DNA from: Pteria penguin
Taxonomy: Eukaryota > Mollusca > Bivalvia > Pterioida > Pteriidae
Direction: 5' to 3'
NCBI GenBank assembly: GCA_035048485.1
Contig: CM068585.1
Coordinates: 53,935,910-53,999,909 of the forward strand
DNA: 64,000 nt
The translations under genes were made by a program, and so were the position numbers. The notes beneath the pieces were generated by a model. It made no database searches. It was not told the origin of the DNA and saw nothing but the letters and a program-made list of their open reading frames with translations. This document shows positions 45,594 to 59,000 of this stretch, one piece after another. The first letter of the stretch is position 1, and every line of letters begins with the position of its first letter.

Positions 45594-48500
45594 GGGGGAA
45601 GGTTCTTGTCTTCGAAAGACAACACACTTACAAGTTGGACTCGAACCTCGGGTTTTTGGTCTAGAGATAAACACTTTACCGACTGAGGTAGGCCGGGTCA
45701 CGGATCTACTATGGTGACTTCTTTACTGATGTATCTTGACGTGATGTGCCATTGTATTCATACACTGTTGTTCTTCTTTTCAGTGACGCCGATGTGGCAG
45801 AATTCTCCCTCTGGGTGATACGGTTAACGCTATGCAGTCTCCTGCTAATTCTGGGAGTTATCGCCCCTAGTAGGCCCAGAACTCTACATAACATTTTCGA
45901 AAATAAGGTCAGTCCTCTACCTTGGGAAAGTTTATGTATCGCATTTTAAAATATGAATTCCTTAGGGATTATATTTACTGATAAGATAAATATATCGTTT
46001 GTGCTATTCAGGTGAGAAATATTAGCATGGATAAAGACAAAATACTCTACAGCCCTAAAATTGAAATCCACAAGGAGACAATAATCATAGGTCACTGACA
46101 GTATATCGTGACATATCTTCGCCCGAGGTCTTTGCGTGGCATAGGACCGAGCTTGCGAAATCTTCCTCGGCACAAAGACCAATGACGAAAATAAGTTTCG
46201 ATTTACAGTCAATAAGCTTTCTACTATATGCCATTCCTTCTTTATGAAATGAAAAATGCATGAAATCAAAAAGTGTGTAATGGGAGGTACCGTCCGTTAG
46301 GTGGCGCTTGTGTACTATCAGTTAGTAACATCGATTGGAGTTAGCAACCTTATGACGTCACAATAACGTATCATTGTTCTTTACGTCATTTTTGCGGGAA
46401 TATGTTTTATTTCCTCCCTAAATATTAGGACCGCAGTTAATGGCAGTGTCTCCCATTCTAAGAAACATTTTATCTTGTCAAAATTCAACATAACAACGCC
46501 CTTGTAATAGTGACGTCACGATCGATATTCGAAACCAAACCCAAGTCAAAATATGACAGAATATTTACCGGTTCGATTCTATGTTAAGTATATGGAAAAT
46601 GAAAGTAGGTTAATATATAATGAAAAGATATGTTCAAACAAATCTGAAATTCTACTATTTCGAAACTGAAGTAAGTCTCTCAAATGTACGATTTCAACGT
46701 TTTTGGGTATGGACACGTGGCTGAAGTCTTTAGTACCTTACCAATTCATACGGCAAAGTGTGAAACAATACCCATTCATATGCTGGACAAAGTAAAAAAA
46801 ACAAGGTAATTTCAAAAAGGTAAGTTATCTGCCCCTGATAAGAACTCTCACACTCTCTGTATATCATGATGATGGTGACTGCTACTTCACTGACCATATT
46901 TGACCATGGTCCAATGACCATACAAATGAGAAAAGTAAATTGAAATACCAATCACTGTACAACTTTTATACCACTCCTTTTAAAATTCCGCGGACTACCT
47001 TAATAAGCAAGGGCAGACAACTCACCTTATGAAAATGCTTCCTTTCAAATTCTGCATTCCGGATTTAAGTGCAAAGATGTTTGCTCGTTTGATCTACGCA
47101 CACGTTTTATCTATTGGTATATTCTTATAATGTTAAATTAATACTGATTGATATACATTTAAGTGAAAATGTTACCCATTCATACATTGAATTACCTTAA
47201 AAAGTATACCCCATTCTAGCTGCACTCTATATACCTTGATATAGGAATTTACAATCCCTCTCTTTTCTTTCACCCCGCCATGAGCTGCATCCACTTACAT
47301 ATAGAACGCTTCTTGTACTTTGCACAAAACATCTTTTAGGTATCTAAAAGCAAAAAGAAAAGGAATCAGGACACCACCTGGTCGAACGTCCTGGAGAAGG
47401 TCCGCATGATGTTACCGTATATCTGGCCTAAGGCAAGCTTCTACCGTCAGATCCTCGTCTTCATCTGTGGCGTCATCCTCATAGCGGGTCGCGTCATCAC
47501 AGTATTTGTGCCTGTCTACGCCAAAGACATCAGTAAGTGTCATAGTGTCCTTTGTAAATCAGGGCGCATTGGTGTCTTGAACCTATCAGCTTCGATGTAC
47601 ATGTACGAGTTTTTCATACATCGTAATTTTTTTCTGAAAACAAGATATTACAAAACATTTTATTAAGAGTTTTTCATACATTGCATTTCTTGTCAGAAAA
47701 AAATATTAGCGAAACCTAAGTAATTGTCACAGTGTTCAATAAAAATTTTTATTACCTCATTTTATTGGAATATCATTTATTTCAAAAAAATTCTTTGGCG
47801 AAAGGTTTAACTTTATTAATAACTTCACAGTGATATGATAGTTTTTCAGATCAAAATTATATTTATCAAGGTGAAGGTAAGGCTCGTTAAACATTGAATA
47901 CCTTAAATTCACAAAACGTCTTATTTTCTACAAATTCGATTTGACAGTAGATCAGAAGCGGATCCAGAAAATTTGTCGAGAAGGGGTTCATTCCAACAAA
48001 TTTCCCGAGATGGAGTCCATCGATGATTTTGTAAAATGACCTTTTTACACCGAAAAATGATAACAAAAGTAATTTTCGTCGAATCTGAAGGGGGGAGGGG
48101 GTGTTTCCAGATCCCAGGTCCACCCCTCTGGATCCGCGCACGGTTGGTGGAATAGACATACCCCACATATTGAAACCACGTACTAACTGGATTATTACGA
48201 TGGATTCATAGTAAAATATCTAAATGTATAGTATTTACCATCTATGATATTTACCATATGTTTTGATTTGTTTTGTTTGATTATTGTTTTACGTCACTCC
48301 ACGATTATTTCACGTATATGGTGACGGCATCTGCCTGATGCATTGCATACAAATTTAGACCTTTGCAACGGACCCACCCGAAGCAGTGAGGGATCTTTTA
48401 CGTGCCACGCCTACCGTGACACGGGACCTCGGTTTTTACTGTCTCATCCGAAAGACAGAACACCGGTGTGCCCCGGGCGGGAGTCGAACCCGAGACCTCT

Positions 48501-50033
48501 CGATCACGAGCCGAGCACCTTATCCACTAGGCCACACCGGCTTTATTTACCATATGACAATATTAAATCAAACTTACCTTTTTCCTTATAGTTGACAGCC
48601 TTTCTCCGTCCGAGGACCCAGTGACCGGGAAAGTCACCAAACCTGTATTCCGGTGGGATCTAGTCCTGGTGTGGTCATTACTTCTGTATCTTAAAGGAGG
48701 GGGTTCAGGTATGTTGTCAAATCAGGGTCGGTAACTCGGCTATAACATTGACAGGTAACTTCATTTTATGCCATGGACATGCCATGGTTTTGCAGACAAA
48801 GAGCAAGAGGAGAAAGTTTATTTCTTACCTCATTTAAGACGTATATGTTTTATGCACAAATGATGTGAATGGGTCCATGTATATTAAAGTTATGTGACGA
48901 CATAATCATGTATTTACTCATGTTATGTCAATATGTCTGATTGATTGACTGATTATTGTTTTATGTCACTCCAAGATTATTTCACGTATATTGTGACGGC
49001 ATCTACCTGATGCATCGCATAAAAATTTAGACCTTTGCAACGGACCCACCCGAAGCAGTGAGGGATCTTCTACGTGCCACGCCTACCGTGACACGGGACC
49101 TCGGTTTTTACTATCTCATCCGAAAGACAAAACAACGGTGTGTCCATAACGGGAATCGAACCCGGTACCTTTCGGCCAGGAGCCGAGCACCTCATCCACG
49201 GAGCAACTCCAGCTTTCTGTATGTCTGTATTGTTTGTCTGTATGTTTATATTGCATAATAAGAATTTGGGATCGTTCCATATGGTTCCAAAACCTGGATA
49301 GCTCCATTTGATTCGGTGGGTTCTAGAAGTGGTTCTAGCATATTCAACGAACCAATCCGGATTGGCTGATACGTCATATATGCGATGATGCAGCTTGATC
49401 CAAAAAAGTAGGCACCCATTGAGAAATCGCGGGAGTTTGGTCAATAAGATAATTTTGTGTAAATATTGATTAGTGTAGATTAACGTGTTGAAATTATATT
49501 TTAATGTAAATTTAACGTTAGAATTTCGGCAACAAATTAGAACACAAATTTTCCTGTTTTAGTTCGGAATCGATCTGGAAAGTTCGAAGTAATCGATCTG
49601 GAACGTTCTGAGTAATCGATCTACAACGTTCTGAGTAATCGATCTACAACGTTCTGAGTAATCGATCTGGAACGTTCTGAGTAATAGAACGCACCCATAG
49701 AAGGATGTTTTGTCTGAATTTTATTCACCCCCACTTTAACTCTTCATACTCGAGTACTTAATCAAATTACCTTCACGTTGTAGGCAGTACTGGGTTTCTG
49801 AACAATACCAGATCTTTCCTGTGGATAACCATACAACAATTTACAACTCGTAAAATACAACTTAAATTCTTAACACATCTTCACAGGTAAAGCCCTCCTT
49901 AATTCTCAATATAAACATTATCAATTCTACTGATAAACGAGGTTAATTGAGAGATTTATTAATTTGTCACTCCTAATTACATGGTATATGGAGAATTAGG
50001 CAGATATTCCCTGGCAATTAACATTAAAGTGAG

Positions 50034-50077
<44 letters not shown>

Positions 50078-53000
50078 TTGTTTTACGATTATTTCACCTA
50101 TATGGTGACGGTATCTGTCCGATGCATTGCATAGAAATTTAGACCGTAGCAACGGACCCACCAGAAGCAGTGAGGGATATTTTACGTGCCACACCTACCG
50201 TGGCACAGAACCTCGGTTTTTACTGTCTCGACCGAAAGACAGGACACCGGTGTGTCCAGGGAAGGAGTCGAACCTGGGATCTCTCGGTCAATACTGTATA
50301 TAATACTTTGTATGATAATTTTGTACAGAAATGGCATAGCGACGTTTTCAGTTCACCAAAAGCATTAAACTACAGAATTTTCAAAACTAAATGTACTTTA
50401 GAAAGTTATTTATTATCATTACCAACTAAAAAGGCAAAATCATTGTGTAAATATAGATGTTGTAATGTTAAATTATCAATTGAAGCTGGCAGATGGTACA
50501 ATATTCCAAGAGATGAACGTATATGCACGCTTTGTGAATTAAACGAAATTGGTGGTGAATACCACTACATTTTCAAATGTGAAAATACTGAGATCAAACC
50601 TTTTTGAAAAAAATTGCCTACCTGAAATAAATTATGTGAAATCAAATATATTTAGAAATGAAAAACTGTTAAATTCAAAAGATAAAAAATTACTTTTGAA
50701 ATTATGTAAATTAATGTCTCTCATCAAGGAAAGAGTCCAACCTCCTGGTTGATATATTCATTCATAATTATTTTATTTATCTATTTTTGCGCATGTGCTG
50801 ATATTTAATTAGCTTATAATTGTATATATTACATGTATATATGTTCTCTATACTGATATATTGGTACAGTTTATGAGAAAAAAGGTATTGGTCTTGGTAG
50901 ATAGCACGTACAGGTATAGCTATATGGTGACGGCATCTGCGTGATGAATTGCGTAGATATTTCTACCATTGTAAAGAACCCACCCGAAGCAGTGAGAGAT
51001 CTTTTACGTGCCACGCCTACCATGACACGGGGACTCGGTTAACGAGAGTAAAAGAGAGATAGATTAAAACTTAAATCTTTATAGTTTACCGTCATTGTTA
51101 TTCTTGATATATATATATGTACATATCATATATTTAAAAATAATATTTTGAGGAAACGAAATCACTGCTCAGACATCGGAATTGTGTAAATTTCTGCATT
51201 TGTTTTGAGTAAAATTAAACCAATCCAAATTAACCCAAAAGAATATTGAGCTTATTTATAAGTTAATATATTAAAATGAACTCATGTTAGATAAGTCGCT
51301 CATTAATTCCTGTCTCTCTAGTCTGTCGCTTCGATGGCATCTGGAACGCAAAACAGGAGAGGTCTTGCGTGTGGTGGACAGAGGAACAAAAAGTATTAAT
51401 AACCTTCTAAAGTAAGTGTTCTAAAGCTTCTTGTAATGGTATATATGCAAGCGCGGATCCAGAAAAATAACAAGGAAAAGCCGAATCTCTCGGTCCACCC
51501 CTTTGGATCCGCGCATGATATGCATGTATACTTATACTTATCATAACCTGCGCCTGTCTTACGAACTGACCAAGCGGTGAAAGGGACGGGGGCTCAAGTC
51601 TCTGTAAAAACAAATTATGAAGGGTGAGCCTGCCATTTTCGAAAGGTGGAGTCAGTCATAGCGAGAATACTATACTGCATTGGCAATACTATAGCGAGAG
51701 GAGCTACTGGTGCCCCCCCCCCCCCCCCCCTCGCCCTCTTTCCCCCATCTCGCTTTACCACAACATTCGCTAGAAATAGTTTACTTAAAAGGTTATTATT
51801 TTACAGTTTTTGTTTCTGCACTTCTTCTTCTTCCTGAGCACATATTTAAAGCAATAGATTGAATTTTTTTTCGAAAACATACAACGTTAACTTGTACCTT
51901 TTAGGAAAAAACTCCCGAATGTCTTAAATAACAAATAGTAAAAAAAAGTTTGACATACATAATAATACTACAATTAAAGATGTTACGAACTATGTAAAAC
52001 AAATTGTAGCTTTGATTAATGATCTTTTGGTTTCTTTTTACAGTTATGTGATGTTTAATGTCTTTCCGACTCTAGTCGATGTGGTCGTCGCCATTGTATA
52101 TTTTGTGACGGCATTTGACTATATATTTGGAATATTAGTATTCCTAACAATGGCATTTTATCTCGGTATGTATAAATATATACACATGTATAAAATATAA
52201 TAAATTATAAATCATACTGTATTTGCGAAATATTATAAGTTGGTAAATGTTATGACTTAATTCTTAATGTAAAAACGATTTTTGCCAGTGGGTTGAATTC
52301 TGCTGTGAGCTATGCGTTTTAGTGCAATTTGTCAGTGGTTTAAACCTGACATACATTCACCTAACCACCACTTCGTCTGTCCTAAGTAACCTAACCTTGA
52401 CCTCGTCTGTCATAAGTATCCTAACCTTGACCTCGTCTGTCATAAGTAACCTAACCTTGACCTCGTCTGTCCTTAATAACCTTACCTTGACCTCGTCTGT
52501 CATATCAAACAGGGATTACCATTTGGATAACAGAGTGGAGAACGAAGTTCCGAAGAGAACAAAACATACGTGACAACCAGTGTAATCAGACAGCAGTAGA
52601 CTCCTTATTAAATTTCGAAACAGTAAGTGTATTATGAAATCAATTTTCATATCAATCCACTGATTAATTAATTGATTGCTTTATTTACTTAATTATTTTA
52701 TTTATTTATTTACCTCATAAAAACAATCATAATACCAGCCCCCACTTTTTGACCGATCATGGACTTTTTTTTTATTAAGTTACGAAACGTTACCAAATTC
52801 AATGTTTCCTCTTCCCCGCTCTCCACTTTTGAAATACTTCCCACGGCCCTGTATGTAGTTTATCAGAAGGAAAGTTGTTAATTATTTAATACTTTTCATT
52901 GCCTATCCACACGATACTTCTTACAGTTTAAGCAGTCGTTTCTACTCATTACTGTTAGCCATATGCTATAGCATTTTGTTGGCTTCTTTGTAACCAATCA

Positions 53001-56000
53001 AATAAGCAAAAACCACCACTTACTCTGCTTACGTACATAGTAAAACCTGTGCTAACGGTCACTTTCCACAGAAGTAACTTGCTTAACAGTGGTATGTTTT
53101 AAATTTCCAATTTCTATGTTGTTTTTTTCTTCTTCAAAATAAGTCATATATAAAATTCACCTGTGTATAACGATCATTTAATGTCTATGACCGTTATATA
53201 CAGGTTTGATCGTATTTTCTTCTCTTTTGGTTAGGTGAAGTATTATGGAGCCCAGGACGTAGAAGTTAACAGATATGATGAGGCTATACTCAGATTCCAG
53301 GTACATACATACAAAGGGAATTAACTGTGATAAATCAGTGGATTTCTTTTGAAAATTTAAACAATGGGGATATTTCACTGTACATATCCGTTTTAAGTTT
53401 TACATATTGCGGCATTTTTTATGAGTACGGGCGCGAGAGATTCCGAATTCATGATAGGTTATGACTTCAGTTCTATCCTAGGCCATAATGCAACTTTTCA
53501 GTATTTTTTTTTTACAAATACATGTACTATTATAAATATTTTGAATTGATCATATCTCAAAACAGTATTTGTTTTTTTAACCACACCGATGAACTGAGAA
53601 TATTACTTAAATTGACCGTCCCGAGTCGGTACGACAATTGCACTGCGAGTAAATGATTTTGTGGTGCCTTTACATGTGTCTATTGTTTTATTTTTTTATA
53701 TTTTCTGATATATATCTAAGTCACATGTCTTCTGAAAAAAAACAACATTTTATGGACTTCAGTTGAAAGTATAAATGCAATGTCACAGTGTTTATTGAGC
53801 TAGTTGGAATGAAGATTGTTACTTCAATTGACCGACCCTAGTCGGTACGATAATTGTATTCCAAAGAAATATTTTTATACATCTAAGTATTTGTTTTACA
53901 TCTTAAATTCATGGCGTTTTCATGTAAAATTGTAGCGACGAAAGCACACAAAAAACATAGACTTTTATTTTTCTATGTAGTTATAAACACAATTTCTCGC
54001 ATCTTTTTGAATATTGAAAACCTTATTTATTCGGAGAAATTAAATAGAGGACGAAAGCTATGTTCTCTTGTGATGGTTTTATTACATACAATTTGTGCGG
54101 AAGCGTATTAACTTATTAACTACCGACTGTATTTTCCTTTATTTACTAATTTCTTTAGGGACCTTAATTATTGTAAAACGGAAAGTAATGGAACACTTAC
54201 CATGTCCACTTTACACGTGTACTGTCATTAAGTTGAGTCTACACAAACGGATTGACCACATCATCATCATTTGACGATTTTCATAATACAGAACTAAATT
54301 CCATTTATGAAGGTTTCTGATGTAAAAATCATTGCAACGCCATACAGTTTTCTATGGCAGCGTCATTTCTATGCCTTCATTTCCCTTAATTCTATATCGG
54401 TTTTCATGGAACCGGCTTACGTCAAAATTATTCTACGGCTTACGTCAAAATTATTCTACGGCAGATACCAGCTGAAAGGACAGAACAATCTTTACTACCA
54501 AAGACCCAATTGTGTGAATTTTGTTTCTTCAATTAATCTTAGGTACCAGTATTGAAATTGACCATTTTTGGTGGGGTATATTAGTGTATCGTATGAATCC
54601 CTTCATTTGTTTGCTTCAAGGAATGAATTTATATTTACTATATAAGTAGAATCATTCGCTGTGCATTAACATTCGCTACTTTCGCGGTCAGTTTCGTACC
54701 GCGAAAGTTTATCTCAGTGAATTTAAATACCAAATAGATCGCTTAAAAGACATGTACACGCACACTCATTCTCTCTGTATCGACTTTTAGCCTGGAGGTA
54801 CATAAGGCTTCAAAGACAGATAATCCCTAAATGATAGTTATAATGAAACTTTATTAAACGTAAATGTACATTTTTTTCTAAAATAGTATATATATAGTTT
54901 ATTATCAAAAGCAATACTGCTTATAGATATACAATTGACAAGTATACATAAATAATATATAACAAGGTCAAGTATATGAATGGTTTACACAATAACAAAT
55001 ATAAGTTACAAATTACATAATCAAATACAAAACAGAGTTATACATTTTGTCTTACATTAAGAGCTTGTTTGATGTATTTTCCAATATTGCACAATTCTGT
55101 CACATTTTCAGAGCTTAATAACTGAACTAATTTAAAGTAAAAGCAGCACTAAATAAAACGTTAATCTAAAAGTTCATTAATGACCTGTGCAAAGTATGTT
55201 AATCAGTTACTTACTTTGCTTCTTATTTCATTATTACTATAATTGATTACTACCAAAACATTGACGATTGATACACGCTCAGGTAAATAATGCAAGAGGC
55301 TGTCGAGTTTTGGTCCCCCCCCCCAAAACGGTCTTGTGATCACGTGACAACCATATAGTCTGAGAGACAAGTTTAGTTGCCGGGACATCGGGATTTTGGG
55401 TGTACCGGCGGAACACTTTCTAGAAGGTCAAATTTGTATAAACAATTAGCAAGTATATGTATATAGAACGAGTGTAAAAAGCAATTCGTATGTGTTGTTT
55501 AAAATTACCGTTGTATAAAAAAAATACCGTGTACCGTATACGCGTAAGATGCCTGTCTGTGTTTGACCAATGATTGTCGGAGTGGAAGATATCCCAGTCC
55601 TCGGGAAAAGAATACTTGGGGTGGCATTGGCGTGTAGTTTTCCCATCGTAAATGACCACTACCTTTCAATGAAATAACCCGTACATTCCATTTATCATCA
55701 GGGGGCAGACCCGCGAATCATTGTCCACGGGAAAAGGCGTACTTTTTAAAACCGCGAAAGAAAGTACCAGCGAATTATTCTACTTATACAGTATTTACTT
55801 ATTTATTTTTGTTGAATGGAGGTATACCACAAAAATACCCCCCCCCCCCAAAAAAAAACACCCCCCCCCCAAATGAAAACAAAAAAAAAAACAAAACAAA
55901 AACAAACCAGAAACAAAAACAAAAAACAAACAAACAAACAAACAAAAAAACCAAGATACGGAAAACTGCATCATTTGGGCGTAGCTGTTTCTTGGATGAG

Positions 56001-59000
56001 ATATACCACTAATTTTTAAACCAATCAAACTGCGTGTTACATGTAAAGTTAAAAGATATGCTTATCCTATTCCGTTTAGTCTTACAGCTGAATCCGCTCT
56101 TTTTTTCATTCTTTTATCTTAGAGTTCAGAATGGAAATCATCAACATCTCTAAATTTGCTGAGTGCTGTTCAGAATTTCGTCATTTCCGTAGGACTTTTA
56201 ACCGGATCTTTGCTTTGTGCATATGCAGTCACAATAGGAATCAACGGCGTAGATCTGACGGTCGGGGATTACATTTTGTTTGGAACGTATCTGACACAAC
56301 TGTATGCACCACTGAATTGGATAGGCACCTACTACAGGTAAGTTTTCATATTCATTCGTTGACACACTCCTTCTGTCATCCTCACTTCTCCCCCTCCTAT
56401 TTCCCCTTCATTTCTTGCTTCTCTATAGTAATGTCTTAGTAATATATAGAAAAACATCATGTCTGCTAATTAGGCAAGTGAATGACTTATAATGCATTCA
56501 CAAATACAGTGCAATCAGCGACAAGGGTGACCTCATAATAAAGGTGGTCTTTAGAGCAGTTCCACTGTACATAATCAGCCAAAAATGTTCGATTTCCACT
56601 GCTTCTCTCTAGTACAATTTTGCATTGATGTCTGATCCATGGCCGCGCGACCCCACTTACAGTTCCTCTGATGACCCCAGTAATCGACTGGGTGCTATGT
56701 TCATGGCCGCGCGGCCCCACCGACGGTTTCTCCGCTGACCCCAATCGTAACAACTCGTCCATTTCCGTACGCAAATACGATTCGTACGTACTACGTAGTC
56801 AGCCATTGGGACTACTTCCAGTTGTTATGTAAACACACATGGCCATGATCAACATGCCTGTCATGTTTGCACTAAAATAGGCAATTATGCTTATTGCCTG
56901 CTTTTGTCTATATTTGTTTCTCTATGAATGGGTGAACTAGTATGAATTTTTCATGTCGGAGTCTACACACGTGCACTGGTTAAATGTCACTTCGAATTTC
57001 CTCTGATTCGTTTCCAATGCTCTAACATTTAAAATAAAAATGTGAAATTTGCCACGATTACTGAATTACCGTTACGATTGTATAATATTCATCAAAATGG
57101 GTATTACATTTCATACTGAACTTCTCATATCCTAAATTACAAAGACAATCCTATGAACTTTTTTGCGTCATTTCTCAAAGTTTCTCCTACGACAAAAGCC
57201 GAAGAACTGAAGCGATTTGGTATATATCGCTGCGCCGTGGGGCTTCCGAGTCTATTTTTGTAAAAAAAAAAAAAATGGCGACGGTGTTCCGATTGCGCTG
57301 ACCCCTGTAATCAGTTGAGTGCTTTGTTCATGGTCGCGCGGCCCCACCTACAATACATCCGCTGAGCCCTGTTATCGACTGAACGTGCTTTGTTCATGGC
57401 CGCACCGACGGTACCTCCGCTTGACCCCTGTGATCAGCTGAGTGCTTTGTTCATGGCCGCGCGGCCCCACCACCGCCTGCAATGAGCCCTACAATTGGGA
57501 TGAGACATTACATATTGTGGTCGTATGTCACAGTGACTCGTAATAGATCCTTCACTGTTTTGGGTGAGTCCATAGGTCTGAATTCTGTGCTATGCGTCAG
57601 ACAGTTGCCGTCACCATATAAGTTCAATGATATTATGACGTCACTACTCTTTACTACATGTCGCCCAGTGTCATGTTTATGGATAACCAGTGACTGTCCA
57701 CATACCCAGCCCACGGTTGACATGGAATCGAGTTGTAGTACAGCCCAGCAATGGGATCTACTCATATTATGACTTTATCTCGTCACCTTTCGGTCATAAA
57801 ACATGTAACATACGAAAGAAAATTACTACCTTGACACGAAAGTACACAAGTCAATAATTAGAATACCGATAATTCAGAGGTGAAGCTAGGTGAATGAAGG
57901 GAGTTAGCGTCTCCTGTCAAAGGCGAAACCAGGTTACTGGGAGGAGTAAGCTTCTCCTGTCAGAGTTGAAACGAGGTGACCGAAAGGGGTAAGCGTTTCC
58001 TTGCTTCCTGGCTAGCCACACCTACTGTTCATTGCCTAGATGCATAGACCATAAAAAATAACACTGAACATATGCATAATAAGGACAACAATGAATGCAT
58101 GCATAACAAAGACAACTAGTGTACAATTCTAATATGTGTGTAAAGACTATCATTTCTCTGTTCCTGAGTTGCATTGCCGTGTACTATCTCTTTCAGAATG
58201 ATTCAACAGGCGTTCGTTGACATGGAAAACATGTTTGAACTTTTGGAAGAACAGCCAGAGGTAAACTCTTAATTATCTAATTTACAAGATGACAGTAAAG
58301 GATGACGTTCGCGAAGTTCTTTAATTATATAACTTTCAAATATACAATGATTATTTTACGTAAATATTCAGAAATTCCTAGAAATGGATATATTTATAAT
58401 AATATGCTGTCATGATTATTTATAGGTAGAAGATAAACCGGGGGCGCTGAACTTATCGTTAAGATACGGAGAAATATGCTTCAAAGATGTTTTCTTTTCG
58501 TACGAGAAAAGGTATAAATAGAGAAAATATTTCACAGTCTAACAAAAATGGTTTCTTATTTTACGCAATCTGTTAACTATATATTAGTTTAATAGCGGAT
58601 ATTATGAGATAATAATGAAGAATATATAGGTGTTTTGTTAGGAATGGTATTATTTTCATTAATATAGAAAAAGTCATTTAGCGGGGCATCGTTCACATAT
58701 TGCCCCCTGGCTTGAGATTTTGACCTGTGGTCGCGCGTCATGACTAGGGGAGGCAAGTGGTTAATATTAGGACATTTTCTTCAATATGTTAGCTAACAGC
58801 TTGTGATAATGCCCTGCTGCGGAATACGAAAACGTGAGCTAGCAGCTAGTGATCTTACTTTGCAGTCCAGGACGTTGGCTAGTAGCTAGTGATCTTACCT
58901 TGCAGTCCAGGACGTTGGCTAGCAGCTAGTGATCTTACCTTGCAGTCCAGGACGTTGGCTAGTAGCTAGTGATCTTACCTTGCAGTCCAGGACGTTGGCT

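Larger units (their letters stand above)
40393..45783 (+). other. ABCB6 intron 1 (5.4 kb), overview
   Basis: Holds SINE family 2, trinucleotide and tetranucleotide arrays, GGCGGAT MITEs, a LINE C-terminal fragment, a TGACCTTG repeat and a large ATC/ATT array, each listed. 44160-44870 has nothing I recognise. Confidence 0.7.

Noticed and set aside
55809..56019. Lys/Pro-rich open frames
   Set aside because: Translations of C and A homopolymer runs in ABCB6 intron 9.
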